A stretch of 64,000 nt of DNA from Epilithonimonas mollis (GCF_900142325.1 NZ_FRAM01000005.1:44506-108505); one strand, 5' to 3'; counted from the first letter of the stretch, positions 32,539 to 41,120 are shown. The notes: a model not told the origin generated them from the letters alone. A program made the numbers and translations.

Positions 32539-33411
32539 ATGGCAAGAACAATTAATCAGATATCGGATACAATCATTAGTAGAATTAAAGCTGAACCGCT
32601 TTTAGCCGATTTGAATTCTACCAGCAAAACATCAGTTTGGCGTTTGATTGTTTACTGCGTTTCTTTCGGCATTTGGGTTTTAGAAAACCTTTTTGACACT
32701 CACAAATCAGAGATTGATGATAAAATAGCCAACCAAAAGAAAGGCTCAAAACTTTGGTACAGGAATATGGCGCTGGCGTTTCAGTATGGTTTTGATTTGA
32801 TAGTAGATACTGATCAGTTTGACAACACCAATTATACACAAGAGCAAATTGATGAATCAAAAATTATCAAATACGCAGCGGTTATTGAATCAGAATCTGA
32901 AAGTAGATTAATTGTCAAGGTAGCCACGGAAAACGGTGATGGCGTTTTGTCGCCAATCAACGAAATCCAGAAAACAGCATTTGATTATTATTTTGACGAA
33001 ATCAATTATGCTGGTGTAAAATATACCATCATCAATTACGCTCCAGATAGATTAAAATTAAATCTAACCATAAAAGTAGATCCAAAAGTCATTGATCTTT
33101 CAGGAACTAAAATTTTGATGTCTTCTGCTGATGTGGGGAGCAAACCGATTGAAACGGCTTTGGCGGAATTTATGAAAGAATTGCCATTTGATGGCAAATT
33201 AGTCCTGAATGCTCTAGTTGATAAGTTGCAGAAAATACAAGGAGTTGTTAATCCAATTCTAAACTCTGCATCCACAAGCTGGATTGATGTTTCAGCTGGC
33301 GGTTACGGAAATATACAAGATGTCTATGATGAAGTTTTACCAGTTTCCGGATATTTCACCTGGTCGCTGGATGATGTGGAATTTCAAACGCTGATTACTT
33401 ATGTGGTATAA
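32539..33411 (+). CDS. Baseplate protein, gpJ-like position
   Basis: 290 residues. SIW-type start (SDTIISRIKAEPLL), TSKTSVWRLIVYCVSFGIWVLENLFDTHKSEIDDKIANQKKGSKLWYRNMALAFQYGFDL and a C-terminal portion of alternating strands match baseplate J-like proteins of Bacteroidota. It lies between the gp25-like gene and the gpI-like gene, as expected for the wedge. It overlaps the next gene by 11 bases. Confidence 0.7.
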   Translation: MARTINQISDTIISRIKAEPLLADLNSTSKTSVWRLIVYCVSFGIWVLENLFDTHKSEIDDKIANQKKGSKLWYRNMALAFQYGFDLIVDTDQFDNTNYTQEQIDESKIIKYAAVIESESESRLIVKVATENGDGVLSPINEIQKTAFDYYFDEINYAGVKYTIINYAPDRLKLNLTIKVDPKVIDLSGTKILMSSADVGSKPIETALAEFMKELPFDGKLVLNALVDKLQKIQGVVNPILNSASTSWIDVSAGGYGNIQDVYDEVLPVSGYFTWSLDDVEFQTLITYVV

Positions 33412-33874
33412 TGTAGATGTTAGAAAATTAGCAGTCCTGCTATTGCCTACATTTTTGCGAGGTGCTGTGATGCAAGCTTATTTGCGTGCGATGGTTAAGC
33501 CGATTGATGATATTCATTATCAGTTTCTACAGAAACGTAAGGAAAATCTATACATAATGGAGCACAACGGACAAAAATGCTACCTCCGTGCTGCACTGAA
33601 TGACAGCTTTGATAATGAGCTTAGACGAATTGAAATAGATGACGGAAATCTGTATGATGCTGAGTATATCTACACAGATGCCGAGATAGACTCAAATCCA
33701 TTTCTCGCAAAATATCTGGATTTGATTCTCTATCAGGATGCAGATTTAGGAGATACGGCGGTCGACTTCTATGTGAGAGTTCCGACCGATATTTTCTACA
33801 ACGAGTATGAGATGAAATATTTAATTGACTTCTACAAGCTTGCAAGCAAGCGATATTTAATAGTTCCATTATGA
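33401..33874 (+). CDS. Baseplate wedge protein, gpI-like position
   Basis: 157 residues. RKLAVLLLPTFLRGAVMQAYLRAMVKPIDDIHYQFLQKRKENLY resembles the start of tail protein I-type wedge subunits, and the end binds fibres in relatives. Assigned by order (J then I then fibres). It overlaps the fibre gene by 4 bases. Confidence 0.58.
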   Translation: MWYNVDVRKLAVLLLPTFLRGAVMQAYLRAMVKPIDDIHYQFLQKRKENLYIMEHNGQKCYLRAALNDSFDNELRRIEIDDGNLYDAEYIYTDAEIDSNPFLAKYLDLILYQDADLGDTAVDFYVRVPTDIFYNEYEMKYLIDFYKLASKRYLIVPL

Positions 33875-34683
33875 ACAATATACATTTTAATCAAGACGGT
33901 GGTTTTCGCCTTTCAACAAATATTCTCAACGCTGTGCAGGCATCATATAGCTTGTTCAATGCATTGGGTTGGATTGGCGGAAATTTCACAATCATATCCG
34001 GATGTGAAGTGACCGGCTCAAATGTGAGTGACGGTGTTGTTTTCATCAATGGAGAAGTGTTCAATTTCAAAGGTGGCAATCTCGGAACAAATGTTATTAT
34101 CAAAGAGATTATCACAAACTATCCGTTTCAGAACGGCAATGTAAAACCAGTGATTCACGAAAGGTTTGTTGGTTTTGGAACTTCGCTTCCGGAAAACACT
34201 TATCTGTGGTCGGATTTCAAAAGATTGTTCCCTACGAAGGATATCCAAGAATTCAAAGAAAATCACAATGATAGAATCACAGCACTTGAAAATAGACCAT
34301 CCGATAGAATCATTGGCGAGGTAATTCGTTTTGATCAGCCACTGGTTGTGTTACCTCCACCTGGTTGGGAGGACTTTAATCCCATAAATGAGCAAGGGCG
34401 TGTTTGGGTTGCAAGATCAACCAGCGATTCTGATTTTGCTCTAGGCTCTACGGGTGGAGCAAAAACACACACTTTAACAGGTTCTCAATTACCATCAAAA
34501 ACAGTAAATATTGTCGTCAAAGATCCTTACACTGGAAATCAATCAGCAGGTGGTTTTGACGGGAGTAATGACAATATATGGAAAGATCGAACTATTTCGA
34601 TTAATGTTGGTGGTTCTGATCAAGCGCATAACAACTTACAACCATATATCGGAGTAAGATTTATAAAATATATAGGACTTTAA
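33871..34683 (+). CDS. Tail fibre / collar protein 1
   Basis: 270 residues. The N-terminal 60 (FNQDGGFRLSTNILNAVQASYSLFNALGWIGGNF) form the attachment module often seen in Bacteroidota fibres. The end (RVWVARSTSDSDFALGSTGGAKTHTLTGSQLPSK, ...GGSDQAHNNLQPYIGVRFIKYIGL) matches phage tail-collar proteins with the closing N-L-Q-P-Y pattern. Likely receptor-contacting. Confidence 0.72.
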   Translation: MNNIHFNQDGGFRLSTNILNAVQASYSLFNALGWIGGNFTIISGCEVTGSNVSDGVVFINGEVFNFKGGNLGTNVIIKEIITNYPFQNGNVKPVIHERFVGFGTSLPENTYLWSDFKRLFPTKDIQEFKENHNDRITALENRPSDRIIGEVIRFDQPLVVLPPPGWEDFNPINEQGRVWVARSTSDSDFALGSTGGAKTHTLTGSQLPSKTVNIVVKDPYTGNQSAGGFDGSNDNIWKDRTISINVGGSDQAHNNLQPYIGVRFIKYIGL

Positions 34684-34693
34684 TTTTAAACTA

Positions 34694-35686
34694 ATGGCAG
34701 AAACAATAACAGAAAAATCACAATTAAAAGCGTGGTGGGTAACTGGCTCAAAGCCAACACAGGCTCAGTATTATTTGTGGATGGATGCTTACTGGCATAA
34801 GTCAGAATCAATTCCTATTACTAAAATTGAAGGTCTGAAAACTTTGATTGAAGGCAAAGCTGATGTTGAAGATTTGGTACATTATGCAAAGGTTGATGCC
34901 TCTAACATTGGTATTAATCAAGGAGCGTGGCGTACTGCTCTTGGCATTAATGACATCACACCTCCAGATGTGGATTTGTCTAATTATTACACAATTCAGC
35001 AAGTCGATGACTTATTGGATAATGTGACCGTTGATTTGACAAATTATTATACAGCAACACAAACGGAATCTGCAATCACTTCAAAAGGTTATATTACTGG
35101 TAGTGCATTGACTGGTTATGCAACCGAAATCTGGGTAACCACACAAACCACGCCAGCCACACAAACAGAAGTTGAATCTTCTACAGGAACTGAGAGCCAA
35201 CCACTATCAACAGAACCAGCCACTGAAAACAGAAAGTTTTTATCTCTTTTCAACTTTTTTAAGCTGATTAAAAAGTTAAGATACATTCATCTGTTGCCTA
35301 ATAATGCAACGGCTGTTGCAAATAGGTTGAGAAGTGATGGTAATAATGTGTATTATGCTAATTCTTCAGCTGTGGAAAAAAGATTGGCATATATAGATGA
35401 GTTAGCATTGCCAGTAAAAACAATTACAGGAAATACAACGTTGGATAATACATATAATAATAGTTATGTAAGGATTACCGCTAATTGCACAATAACTATA
35501 GCTGCTGGCTTAGCGTCAGATTTGAATGTATTTTTCATCGTTGTTGGAAATTATACCGCAACATTTATAAATCCAAGCACAACAGTTTATGCGCCTTTTG
35601 GAAAAATTCTTAAGCAGGATTTAAAATGCCTACTTAAAGCAACATCAATGAATAATTTTGATTTAATAGGAGATCTTATTTTATGA
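34694..35686 (+). CDS. Tail fibre protein 2
   Basis: 330 residues with repeats of LSNYYTIQQVDDLLDN and LTNYYTATQTESAITSKGY, a pattern seen in trimeric phage fibres, followed by the Thr/Glu-rich linker TQTEVESSTGTESQ. The C-terminal part is beta-rich. It overlaps the next gene by 4 bases, and the three fibre genes form one unit. Confidence 0.7.
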   Translation: MAETITEKSQLKAWWVTGSKPTQAQYYLWMDAYWHKSESIPITKIEGLKTLIEGKADVEDLVHYAKVDASNIGINQGAWRTALGINDITPPDVDLSNYYTIQQVDDLLDNVTVDLTNYYTATQTESAITSKGYITGSALTGYATEIWVTTQTTPATQTEVESSTGTESQPLSTEPATENRKFLSLFNFFKLIKKLRYIHLLPNNATAVANRLRSDGNNVYYANSSAVEKRLAYIDELALPVKTITGNTTLDNTYNNSYVRITANCTITIAAGLASDLNVFFIVVGNYTATFINPSTTVYAPFGKILKQDLKCLLKATSMNNFDLIGDLIL

Positions 35687-36393
35687 ACGCTTTAAAACTT
35701 TTTTTCGGCGAAAAACCTTTCAGCAAAGGGCTGAAAAGCTATTTAGGTTTTAATGGCAATTTATCGGATTCAGTGATAAAATTACCGACATGGATCAGTA
35801 GCGGAACTGTTAGTTTTAATCCGTCTGATTTTAACCAATCGATTATTTGCACCTCTTGTTCTTGCACTAATACATTTCAAAATATGCCGGACAATTATTT
35901 TGACATCTGTACAGCAATTTCAGATATACCATTTTCTATCACGGTTAGAATAAAGTTAAGCGAATTTAGGTCAAGTTCTTATCTATTTTGCAACTATGCT
36001 TATCCGAACGCTCAATTTAGATTAATCATCAATAATTCCGGACAGATACAATTTTTTAGACATTCGCAATTATCAGACAATGTATATCTGCGTATAATAT
36101 CTTCGATCAATTTAGTACTCAATAATTATTATACGATTACAATTACTGGGGATGGGTCAAAAAATGGAGTGAAGATTTATATAAATGGAGACAACAGGAC
36201 AGGAGCGCAAAATGAAGTAGGGACTTACGCCAGAATGTCGCCTTTAAAGGCGGCAACGCTAATCAATGACAGTGCTCTGCTTACAAATCGTCAGTTTGTT
36301 GGAGAAATGGATTTTTTTGCATTTTGGCAAAATCGTGAATTGTCCGATGCTGAGGTCAAGATTCTCTACCAAAGAAAATGCGAACTCTTATAA
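35683..36393 (+). CDS. LamG-like (concanavalin-fold) fibre tip protein
   Basis: 236 residues. SYLGFNGNLSDSV near the start, FSITVRIKLSEFRSSSYLFCN, YTITITGDGSKNGVKIYINGDNR and FVGEMDFFAFWQNRELSDAEVKILYQR make a LamG/concanavalin A-like sugar-binding domain. Likely recognises surface glycans of the host. It follows the fibre gene directly. Confidence 0.72.
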   Translation: MNALKLFFGEKPFSKGLKSYLGFNGNLSDSVIKLPTWISSGTVSFNPSDFNQSIICTSCSCTNTFQNMPDNYFDICTAISDIPFSITVRIKLSEFRSSSYLFCNYAYPNAQFRLIINNSGQIQFFRHSQLSDNVYLRIISSINLVLNNYYTITITGDGSKNGVKIYINGDNRTGAQNEVGTYARMSPLKAATLINDSALLTNRQFVGEMDFFAFWQNRELSDAEVKILYQRKCELL

Positions 36394-36432
36394 ACACAAA
36401 TGAAATCTCTAAAAACTATTAAAATTTCATAA

Positions 36433-36984
36433 ATGCAACGCAAACAAATGTTACCACCAGAATTAGACGGTTTAGTTTCCTATATAGAGGAAAAAGAAGA
36501 AATATTAGCACAGGTATTACTGCCGGAAATAGAAGACTTACCGGATTATGAACAATATCTGCGAGTTCAAGACATCAACATAGCATTGAGCCAAAAGCAT
36601 CTTAAAATAATTCCTTACAGAGTTTTAATCCATAAAGTAACTCAAAAAGAACTTAAGCTAAATCTACCAGTACCTGACTGGACAAAAAGTGCCAGTGATC
36701 TTACATCTCTTATTGATCCGGAAACGGGAGATCGTATTTTGGTTCCCACTCAATATTCAGAATATGTAACGCCAGAACCAACTCAGGAAAATCCAAATCC
36801 AGAACCTGTTTTGACTGTCATCGAAACTAAAAATGAACCATACCTGGTACCAATACTGAAGTATCTCATTACCATTGTAGAAAATAAAAAGTTTTTGGAA
36901 GCGATGGAGTTGTTTACAAAGCAATTTATTGCTGATGAGCAAGCGGTTAATCCTGATGTATTCACTAAACTCCCGGCACTGTGA
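36433..36984 (+). CDS. Hypothetical protein behind the fibre genes
   Basis: 183 residues, acidic and Pro/Glu-rich in the middle (YVTPEPTQENPNPEPVLTVIE). It could be a fibre chaperone or assembly factor by position, but no family is recognised. It overlaps the next gene by 4 bases. Confidence 0.55.
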   Translation: MQRKQMLPPELDGLVSYIEEKEEILAQVLLPEIEDLPDYEQYLRVQDINIALSQKHLKIIPYRVLIHKVTQKELKLNLPVPDWTKSASDLTSLIDPETGDRILVPTQYSEYVTPEPTQENPNPEPVLTVIETKNEPYLVPILKYLITIVENKKFLEAMELFTKQFIADEQAVNPDVFTKLPAL

Positions 36985-37346
36985 AAAATTTGATTTTAGC
37001 ACTTACAGCTATTTTGCTGTTTCTGATTTTGGAACCGGTATCATTTGTTTACGTGAACTTTTTCAAAGATCGTTTCAATTGGCGTAGACTGAGCGGATAT
37101 TGGCGCAGTTTTGCCGTTGCTGTAGACAGGTTTGGTAATTACCAATACAGAAGTTTATTTAACCGCTTTCTACGAAATGAGCAAGGTTACGAGTTTGGAG
37201 ATTTCAGAGAAACGATAAGCAGCGCATTAGGCAAGAATGAGCGAGATGGAACGCTGACTAAGACAGGAATGTTACTGGTTAAAATTCTGAACAAGATAGA
37301 CCTAGACCATTGCCGGAAATCAATTAATAATTTTGAAATAAGTTAG
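36981..37346 (+). CDS. Small membrane-anchored protein
   Basis: 121 residues. One N-terminal membrane span (LILALTAILLFLILEPVSFVYVNFF) and a basic, conserved-looking cytoplasmic part (GNYQYRSLFNRFLRNEQGYEFGDFRETISSALGKNERDGTLTKTG). Similar proteins are common at this place in Bacteroidota phages and seem to concern phage-host interaction; function unknown. It is the last gene before the terminator array. Confidence 0.6.
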   Translation: MKNLILALTAILLFLILEPVSFVYVNFFKDRFNWRRLSGYWRSFAVAVDRFGNYQYRSLFNRFLRNEQGYEFGDFRETISSALGKNERDGTLTKTGMLLVKILNKIDLDHCRKSINNFEIS

Positions 37347-37409
37347 AATTTACTTAGAAAATCCGTGCCCAGCCAAGCAATTGCTTTGGTGCTGCACGTT
37401 AAAAGAATA

Positions 37410-37435
37410 GGAGGAAAAAACGTCCTCCGCTTTTT
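37410..37435 (+). terminator. Terminator of the late tail operon
   Basis: GGAGGA (37410-37415) pairs with TCCTCC (37423-37428), then GC and TTTTT. It lies 64 bases after the last tail gene stop. Confidence 0.65.
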
Positions 37436-37439
37436 AAAA

Positions 37440-37531
37440 ATCTCTGACCACTTTTAAAAACGCACTGAAACCAGCTACGGAGGACGAAAAAGTCTTCTTT
37501 AGCTGGTTTTTTGTGCTTAGTGGTCAGAGAT
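37440..37531 (+). promoter_or_regulatory. Nested stem structure with internal terminator before the methylase gene
   Basis: Outer arms ATCTCTGACCACT (37440-37452) and AGTGGTCAGAGAT (37519-37531) are a perfect 13-bp inverted repeat. Inside is GCAC/GTGC, then AACCAGCTA/TAGCTGGTT (37469-37477/37500-37508) and GGAGGAC/GTCTTCT around a GAAAAA loop, followed by TTTTTT. So a good terminator is nested inside a long stem. The methylase ATG is 36 bases downstream. Confidence 0.65.
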
Positions 37532-37566
37532 GCAAAGATAGAAAACAAAACCTAAAATTTATAATT

Positions 37567-38394
37567 ATGAAGTACAATTATGTACAAGCGCCTTTGCCAT
37601 TTCAAGGGCAAAAAAGAAGATTTTTAAAACCTTTTAAGACTGCTTTGGAAAGCTTTCCGGCTGATGCAACGTATGTTGATTTGTTCGGTGGTTCTGGTCT
37701 GCTAAGTCATACGGTCAAACAAATGTATCCTGATGCAAAAGTGATCTATAATGATTTTGATAGCTATTCTCATCGTATTGAGAATGTTGATAAGACAAAT
37801 GCATTGTTGGCTGATATCCGTGACTTATGTGCTAAAGAACCTCGCAAAGAAAGAATCAGTGATGAACTACAAAAAGAGATAATCGGAAGGATTTCTAAAG
37901 AAAGCGGTTTTATTGATTGGGTAACAATTTCATCCAGCTTGCTTTTTTCAATGAACTATGTGACATCATTTAACCAGTTGAAGAAAGAAAAGCTATATAA
38001 TAAGGTAAGATTAAGTCCGTACACTGCCGTTGGATATTTGGATGGTGTTGATAGGGTCAGAATGGATTACAGGGATTTATTTGCAGAATATCGCAATCAT
38101 AAGGATGTTATTTTCTTAGTTGATCCGCCATACTTGTCAACTGATTGCAGTACATACAGCCGTCCGGACTATTGGAAATTATCTGATTATTTGAACGTAT
38201 TAAAGACAATTGAAGATCAATCATATTTCTACTTTACCAGCAATAAAAGCCAAATCATAGAACTGTGTGACTGGATGGAACTGAATGAATATGCTCGCAA
38301 TCCTTTTGAAGGTTCTAAAACTGTTGAGATTGCGACATCAGTGAGTCACAATGCAAGTTATACCGATATAATGATTTATAGAAATAATGAATAG
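37567..38394 (+). CDS. DNA adenine methylase (Dam/D12 class)
   Basis: 275 residues starting MKYNYVQAPLPFQGQKRRFL, the usual first motif of D12-class enzymes; the longer frame from 37513 would begin inside the stem structure. SAM-binding motif I is DLFGGSG (38-44) and catalytic motif IV is VDPPYLS with DPPY at 186-189. It should methylate adenine N6 at a short site that cannot be read from sequence. It lies at the right end of the prophage, in the position of mom in Mu, and is overlapped by the next gene by 8 bases. Confidence 0.88.
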   Translation: MKYNYVQAPLPFQGQKRRFLKPFKTALESFPADATYVDLFGGSGLLSHTVKQMYPDAKVIYNDFDSYSHRIENVDKTNALLADIRDLCAKEPRKERISDELQKEIIGRISKESGFIDWVTISSSLLFSMNYVTSFNQLKKEKLYNKVRLSPYTAVGYLDGVDRVRMDYRDLFAEYRNHKDVIFLVDPPYLSTDCSTYSRPDYWKLSDYLNVLKTIEDQSYFYFTSNKSQIIELCDWMELNEYARNPFEGSKTVEIATSVSHNASYTDIMIYRNNE

Positions 38395-39022
38395 ATATCA
38401 TAAAACGCTTCAAAAAATCCTTAAAAAAGGTAGAGTTCAAGATAATAAAAAAGGTAACATTACTTTTCTTTTAAATGAAAAGTTAGAACTCAAACCTGGT
38501 GATCTTCTTGAGATATTTGAAAGTCACGGAATAGCTAGAAATAAGCTTAAAGCAGAATTAGAATTGTTTCAGTCAGGCGAACGTCTTACAGAAAGATATC
38601 GTGAGGTTGGAATAACGTGGTGGGATTATTGTGGTCCAATATTAGTGAATTCTTATCCTACTTATTTCGAGCAATTGCCCGATTTGATTAAGAAAATCAA
38701 CAAGGAAAAGAGGAACAGCAAGAATTATGTATTGTTTCTTGGAAAGAATGATACCGAAAGCAATCAACAGCCTTGTTTGTCACTTATTCAATTTCAGATA
38801 CAAAATAGTAAACTTATTATATCAGCTTATCAGCGTTCATCGGATGCTAACTTAGGCCTTCCAGCTGATATATATCATCTCTATTTAATAAGCAGGCAGT
38901 TAGATATTCCACTGAAATCAATCACTTTATTTCTTGGAAATGTTCATATTTATGAAAATAATATAGAGAAAACATCCGAATTACTCAATGGTAAAGCTGT
39001 TCGTTTTTCTTTAAATACTTAA
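38387..39022 (+). CDS. Thymidylate-synthase-fold protein, possible dCMP (hydroxy)methylase
   Basis: 211 residues. Residues 128-190 align without gaps to thymidylate synthase around the active site: QPCLSL (Cys130, E. coli Cys146), AYQRSSD (Arg150, Ser151, Asp153 for Arg166, Ser167, Asp169), LGLPAD (Asp161 for Asn177), then VHIY (His187, Tyr189 for His207, Tyr209; 4 residues shorter). Asn177-to-Asp is the change that makes dCMP the substrate in T4 hydroxymethylase and in engineered synthase. The subunit-crossing arginines of the SRR motif are lost (NSKN), and the folate-contacting C-terminus is missing. It is coupled to the adenine methylase gene. Function as a nucleotide modifier is inference. 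Confidence 0.7.
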   Translation: MNRYHKTLQKILKKGRVQDNKKGNITFLLNEKLELKPGDLLEIFESHGIARNKLKAELELFQSGERLTERYREVGITWWDYCGPILVNSYPTYFEQLPDLIKKINKEKRNSKNYVLFLGKNDTESNQQPCLSLIQFQIQNSKLIISAYQRSSDANLGLPADIYHLYLISRQLDIPLKSITLFLGNVHIYENNIEKTSELLNGKAVRFSLNT

Positions 39023-39028
39023 TTAAAA

Positions 39029-39064
39029 AAGCCTGTTTAAGTTCACTTTAAACAGGCTTTAAAT
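39029..39064 (+). terminator. Terminator at the right end of the prophage
   Basis: AAGCCTGTTTAA (39029-39040) pairs perfectly with TTAAACAGGCTT (39048-39059) around GTTCACT, then TAAATTTT. It follows the last prophage gene by 7 bases. Confidence 0.75.
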
Positions 39065-39392
39065 TTTACTACATTTTCCAATCGAAAGTTGGCGTGCATA
39101 ATATCATTTTTTTATACTTTTGGTTTCGCCGATTATGAAAAAATATTATGACTCCGCAACTTTTTTCAAAAACATAGCCTAACCTTGCACAGAATGTTTT
39201 TTGAAATAGGGTTGCACCAAATTCCGCAAAAATGCGTTTCCGACCGCAGAGAGGAATTGCATTTTTGCCCCGAAATTTCCCATCCACAAACCCAAAAACC
39301 TGCAAAGCCTAAACACTCCGCAGGTTCAGAAACACCATTAAAACAGCTAAAAAACCACTATCTTATTTCAACTCACAGAATCTTATCAACCA
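39061..39392. other. Right boundary region of the prophage, no gene
   Basis: 332 bp without a credible gene. ATTATGAAAAAATATTATGAC lies at about 39133-39153 and a reverse copy of the left-end GGC-AAACCAAAAGTA segment at 39115-39130. The junction with host DNA should lie here. From about 39190 onward the base composition becomes that of the following conjugative-element genes. Confidence 0.4.
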
Positions 39393-40652
39393 TCATTTAA
39401 ATGGTTTTTTGAACGAAAACTCAATCATCCCCATTTCCTTATTAAAACGAATATACCCCTGATACTTCTTCCCTTTCTTACTAACAAGACCCCTGATATA
39501 AGCACTCTCCCCGGCCTTCAATTTCTCAATCTGCCACCTTCGAAGCGTAACACCTCTGAAAGTTGGAGGAATACAAAATTCAAAACCATCTTCTTTCAAT
39601 TTCCGGTTAAAGAAAAATTCCAGCCACTGCTTCTCCGCATTAAACTGCAACGTTGCATTAAAAAGCCTGTTATTCCTCGAAACCATATTTTCAACAAACA
39701 ACGGTTTTCCCGAACGAAGAACTTCCCGCTGCTCTGAACTTAAATCCACGCCACATATCATTTTCGGAATTCTCACAAATTCCATTCTCAAAGCAAACAA
39801 TTCATTGGTAAGCTTATCCAGGCTCACCAGCGATGGAACCATCTCACCCGTTATAGGATTCACAAGATCCACTACCCTGCCCATATTCCCTGAATTCAAA
39901 AGATTCCTTCTATCCTCCTTTGACAACTTATGCCCCATAAACTTCTTCCTGAAATCTACCCTTTTCTTTACCCGATGAACATGCAGCACCACTTCCCCAT
40001 CGTCATTCAGCCTCAACTGTAACCGTGCATCAACACAATTACCTTCTTCACCGTCACCATCCCGTACAGGAACCAGCATCGGCGTTTTAAATCCTCTTAA
40101 TAACGGCTCCACCGCCCCCAGCTTTTCTAGGATTTTCATATCCAAGCCCATTTCTGACACCGCATCCCAGTTCACATCTTCAACCTGAAAGCGGTAATTT
40201 GCATTGTATTTCACAAAAGATGATTTCTTATCAGGCATATTTTCCCCGGCCATCCCATCATTTTGCAGCGTCTTATGATTTCTGAAACACTTTACCGCAT
40301 CAATGGATACCTCATACGGCCTCAGATCCTCTTTCTCAACGGCTGTTGAACCATCCAAGTAGGACTGCAATCCTACAGCCGCTTCATAAGCTTCAAATTC
40401 CCGCACCTTAAAAAACGAATAGTCTTGAGGATCTCTTAGCCGATGGTAAAAATCGGCATAGAACTCCGCAAATGAACGTTCCGACGCATCAATTCGTATT
40501 AGCGCATCCGAACCCTTATTTTCAGGCCTTACATCCATTACCTCACCGTTCGCACTTACTGATTTTACCACTCCCACGGTATTATTTTGGTGACGCAGTA
40601 CCAACAACGTACTGACCTCTGAAACTGCTGTTTGATTTCCGGTATTGTTCAT
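39393..40652 (-). CDS. DUF3945-domain protein of a conjugative element
   Basis: 419 residues starting MNNTGNQTAVSEVSTLLVLRHQ; the longer frame from 40724 runs into the upstream gene. The repeated units KKFMGHKLSKEDRRNLLNSGNMGRVVDLVNPITG, SSEQREVLRSGKPLFVENMVSRNN and LKAGESAYIRGLVSKKGKKYQGYIRF are typical of DUF3945, common in Bacteroidota integrative and conjugative elements; role unknown. It forms an operon with the small gene upstream. Its C-terminal coding end is next to the prophage boundary. Confidence 0.82.
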   Translation of the reverse strand: MNNTGNQTAVSEVSTLLVLRHQNNTVGVVKSVSANGEVMDVRPENKGSDALIRIDASERSFAEFYADFYHRLRDPQDYSFFKVREFEAYEAAVGLQSYLDGSTAVEKEDLRPYEVSIDAVKCFRNHKTLQNDGMAGENMPDKKSSFVKYNANYRFQVEDVNWDAVSEMGLDMKILEKLGAVEPLLRGFKTPMLVPVRDGDGEEGNCVDARLQLRLNDDGEVVLHVHRVKKRVDFRKKFMGHKLSKEDRRNLLNSGNMGRVVDLVNPITGEMVPSLVSLDKLTNELFALRMEFVRIPKMICGVDLSSEQREVLRSGKPLFVENMVSRNNRLFNATLQFNAEKQWLEFFFNRKLKEDGFEFCIPPTFRGVTLRRWQIEKLKAGESAYIRGLVSKKGKKYQGYIRFNKEMGMIEFSFKKPFK

Positions 40653-40671
40653 GATTTTGATTTTTAAATAT

Positions 40672-40929
40672 TTAATTGTTGTTATGTTCTGTATATGATT
40701 TCCGAACAGGGACAATGCCTGCAAAAATGATTACTCTTATCATCCGATATTCCGCTTTAGATTCCTGCAGCTCATTGCAGTCCGACTTCTGCTTTAAATA
40801 ATAAAAGTTGAGCATGACGTCTGAATAACAACTAATCAACTTCTCACTCCCCGATCTTCGAAAAAATCCTTCCAATAAAGATCTATTTACTTCTAAAGGC
40901 GTATCAGGCGAAACAACATATTGCTTCAA
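40672..40929 (-). CDS. Small hypothetical protein upstream of the DUF3945 gene
   Basis: 85 residues. KQYVVSPDTPLEVNRSLLEGFFRRSGSEKLISCYSDVMLNFYYLKQ reads as a real small protein. It ends 19 bases before the DUF3945 start on the same strand, so an operon is likely. No family recognised. Confidence 0.5.
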   Translation of the reverse strand: MKQYVVSPDTPLEVNRSLLEGFFRRSGSEKLISCYSDVMLNFYYLKQKSDCNELQESKAEYRMIRVIIFAGIVPVRKSYTEHNNN

Positions 40930-41120
40930 AAGCTTATTGCCGTCCGGTGATTTCTTCTACTAATAATCTTGATAGGTTTAACAACTGCTTTTATGTAAAC
41001 AGTTCAACGATGGCATTAAATCATTACCTTAGTCTCAAAGTGTAGCTTCAAACAGTACCCACCTGCCAATAACACCAGACAAAAGACTGATCCCATAAAC
41101 TGCAACAGTCATAGCAAGAT

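Larger units (their letters stand above)
3300..39180. mobile_element. Mu-like transposable contractile-tail prophage (ends approximate)
   Basis: Contiguous set of phage genes: repressor, DDE transposase and ATPase (replication and integration by transposition), endolysin, terminase, portal, capsid, sheath, tube, baseplate, fibres, lysis and DNA-modification genes. Gene content matches the Mu superfamily: gp27/28-, gp29/30-, gp36-, gpG-, gpI- and gpT-like proteins. No integrase of the tyrosine or serine type is present, as expected for a transposable phage. Structural reading frames are intact, so it may be functional. Ends are bracketed by mcrC (stop 3210) and by the terminator at 39029-39060 plus the DUF3945 gene (from 39393); exact TG...CA ends and a target duplication could not be fixed by eye. 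Confidence 0.9.

Noticed and set aside
33871..36393. Invertible tail-fibre segment as in Mu
   Set aside because: No Gin-like invertase gene, no alternative fibre gene on the opposite strand and no inverted crossover sites seen.
37347..37400. Palindrome AAGCAATTGCTT near 37373 as a functional site
   Set aside because: Short and adjacent to strong terminators; no independent support.
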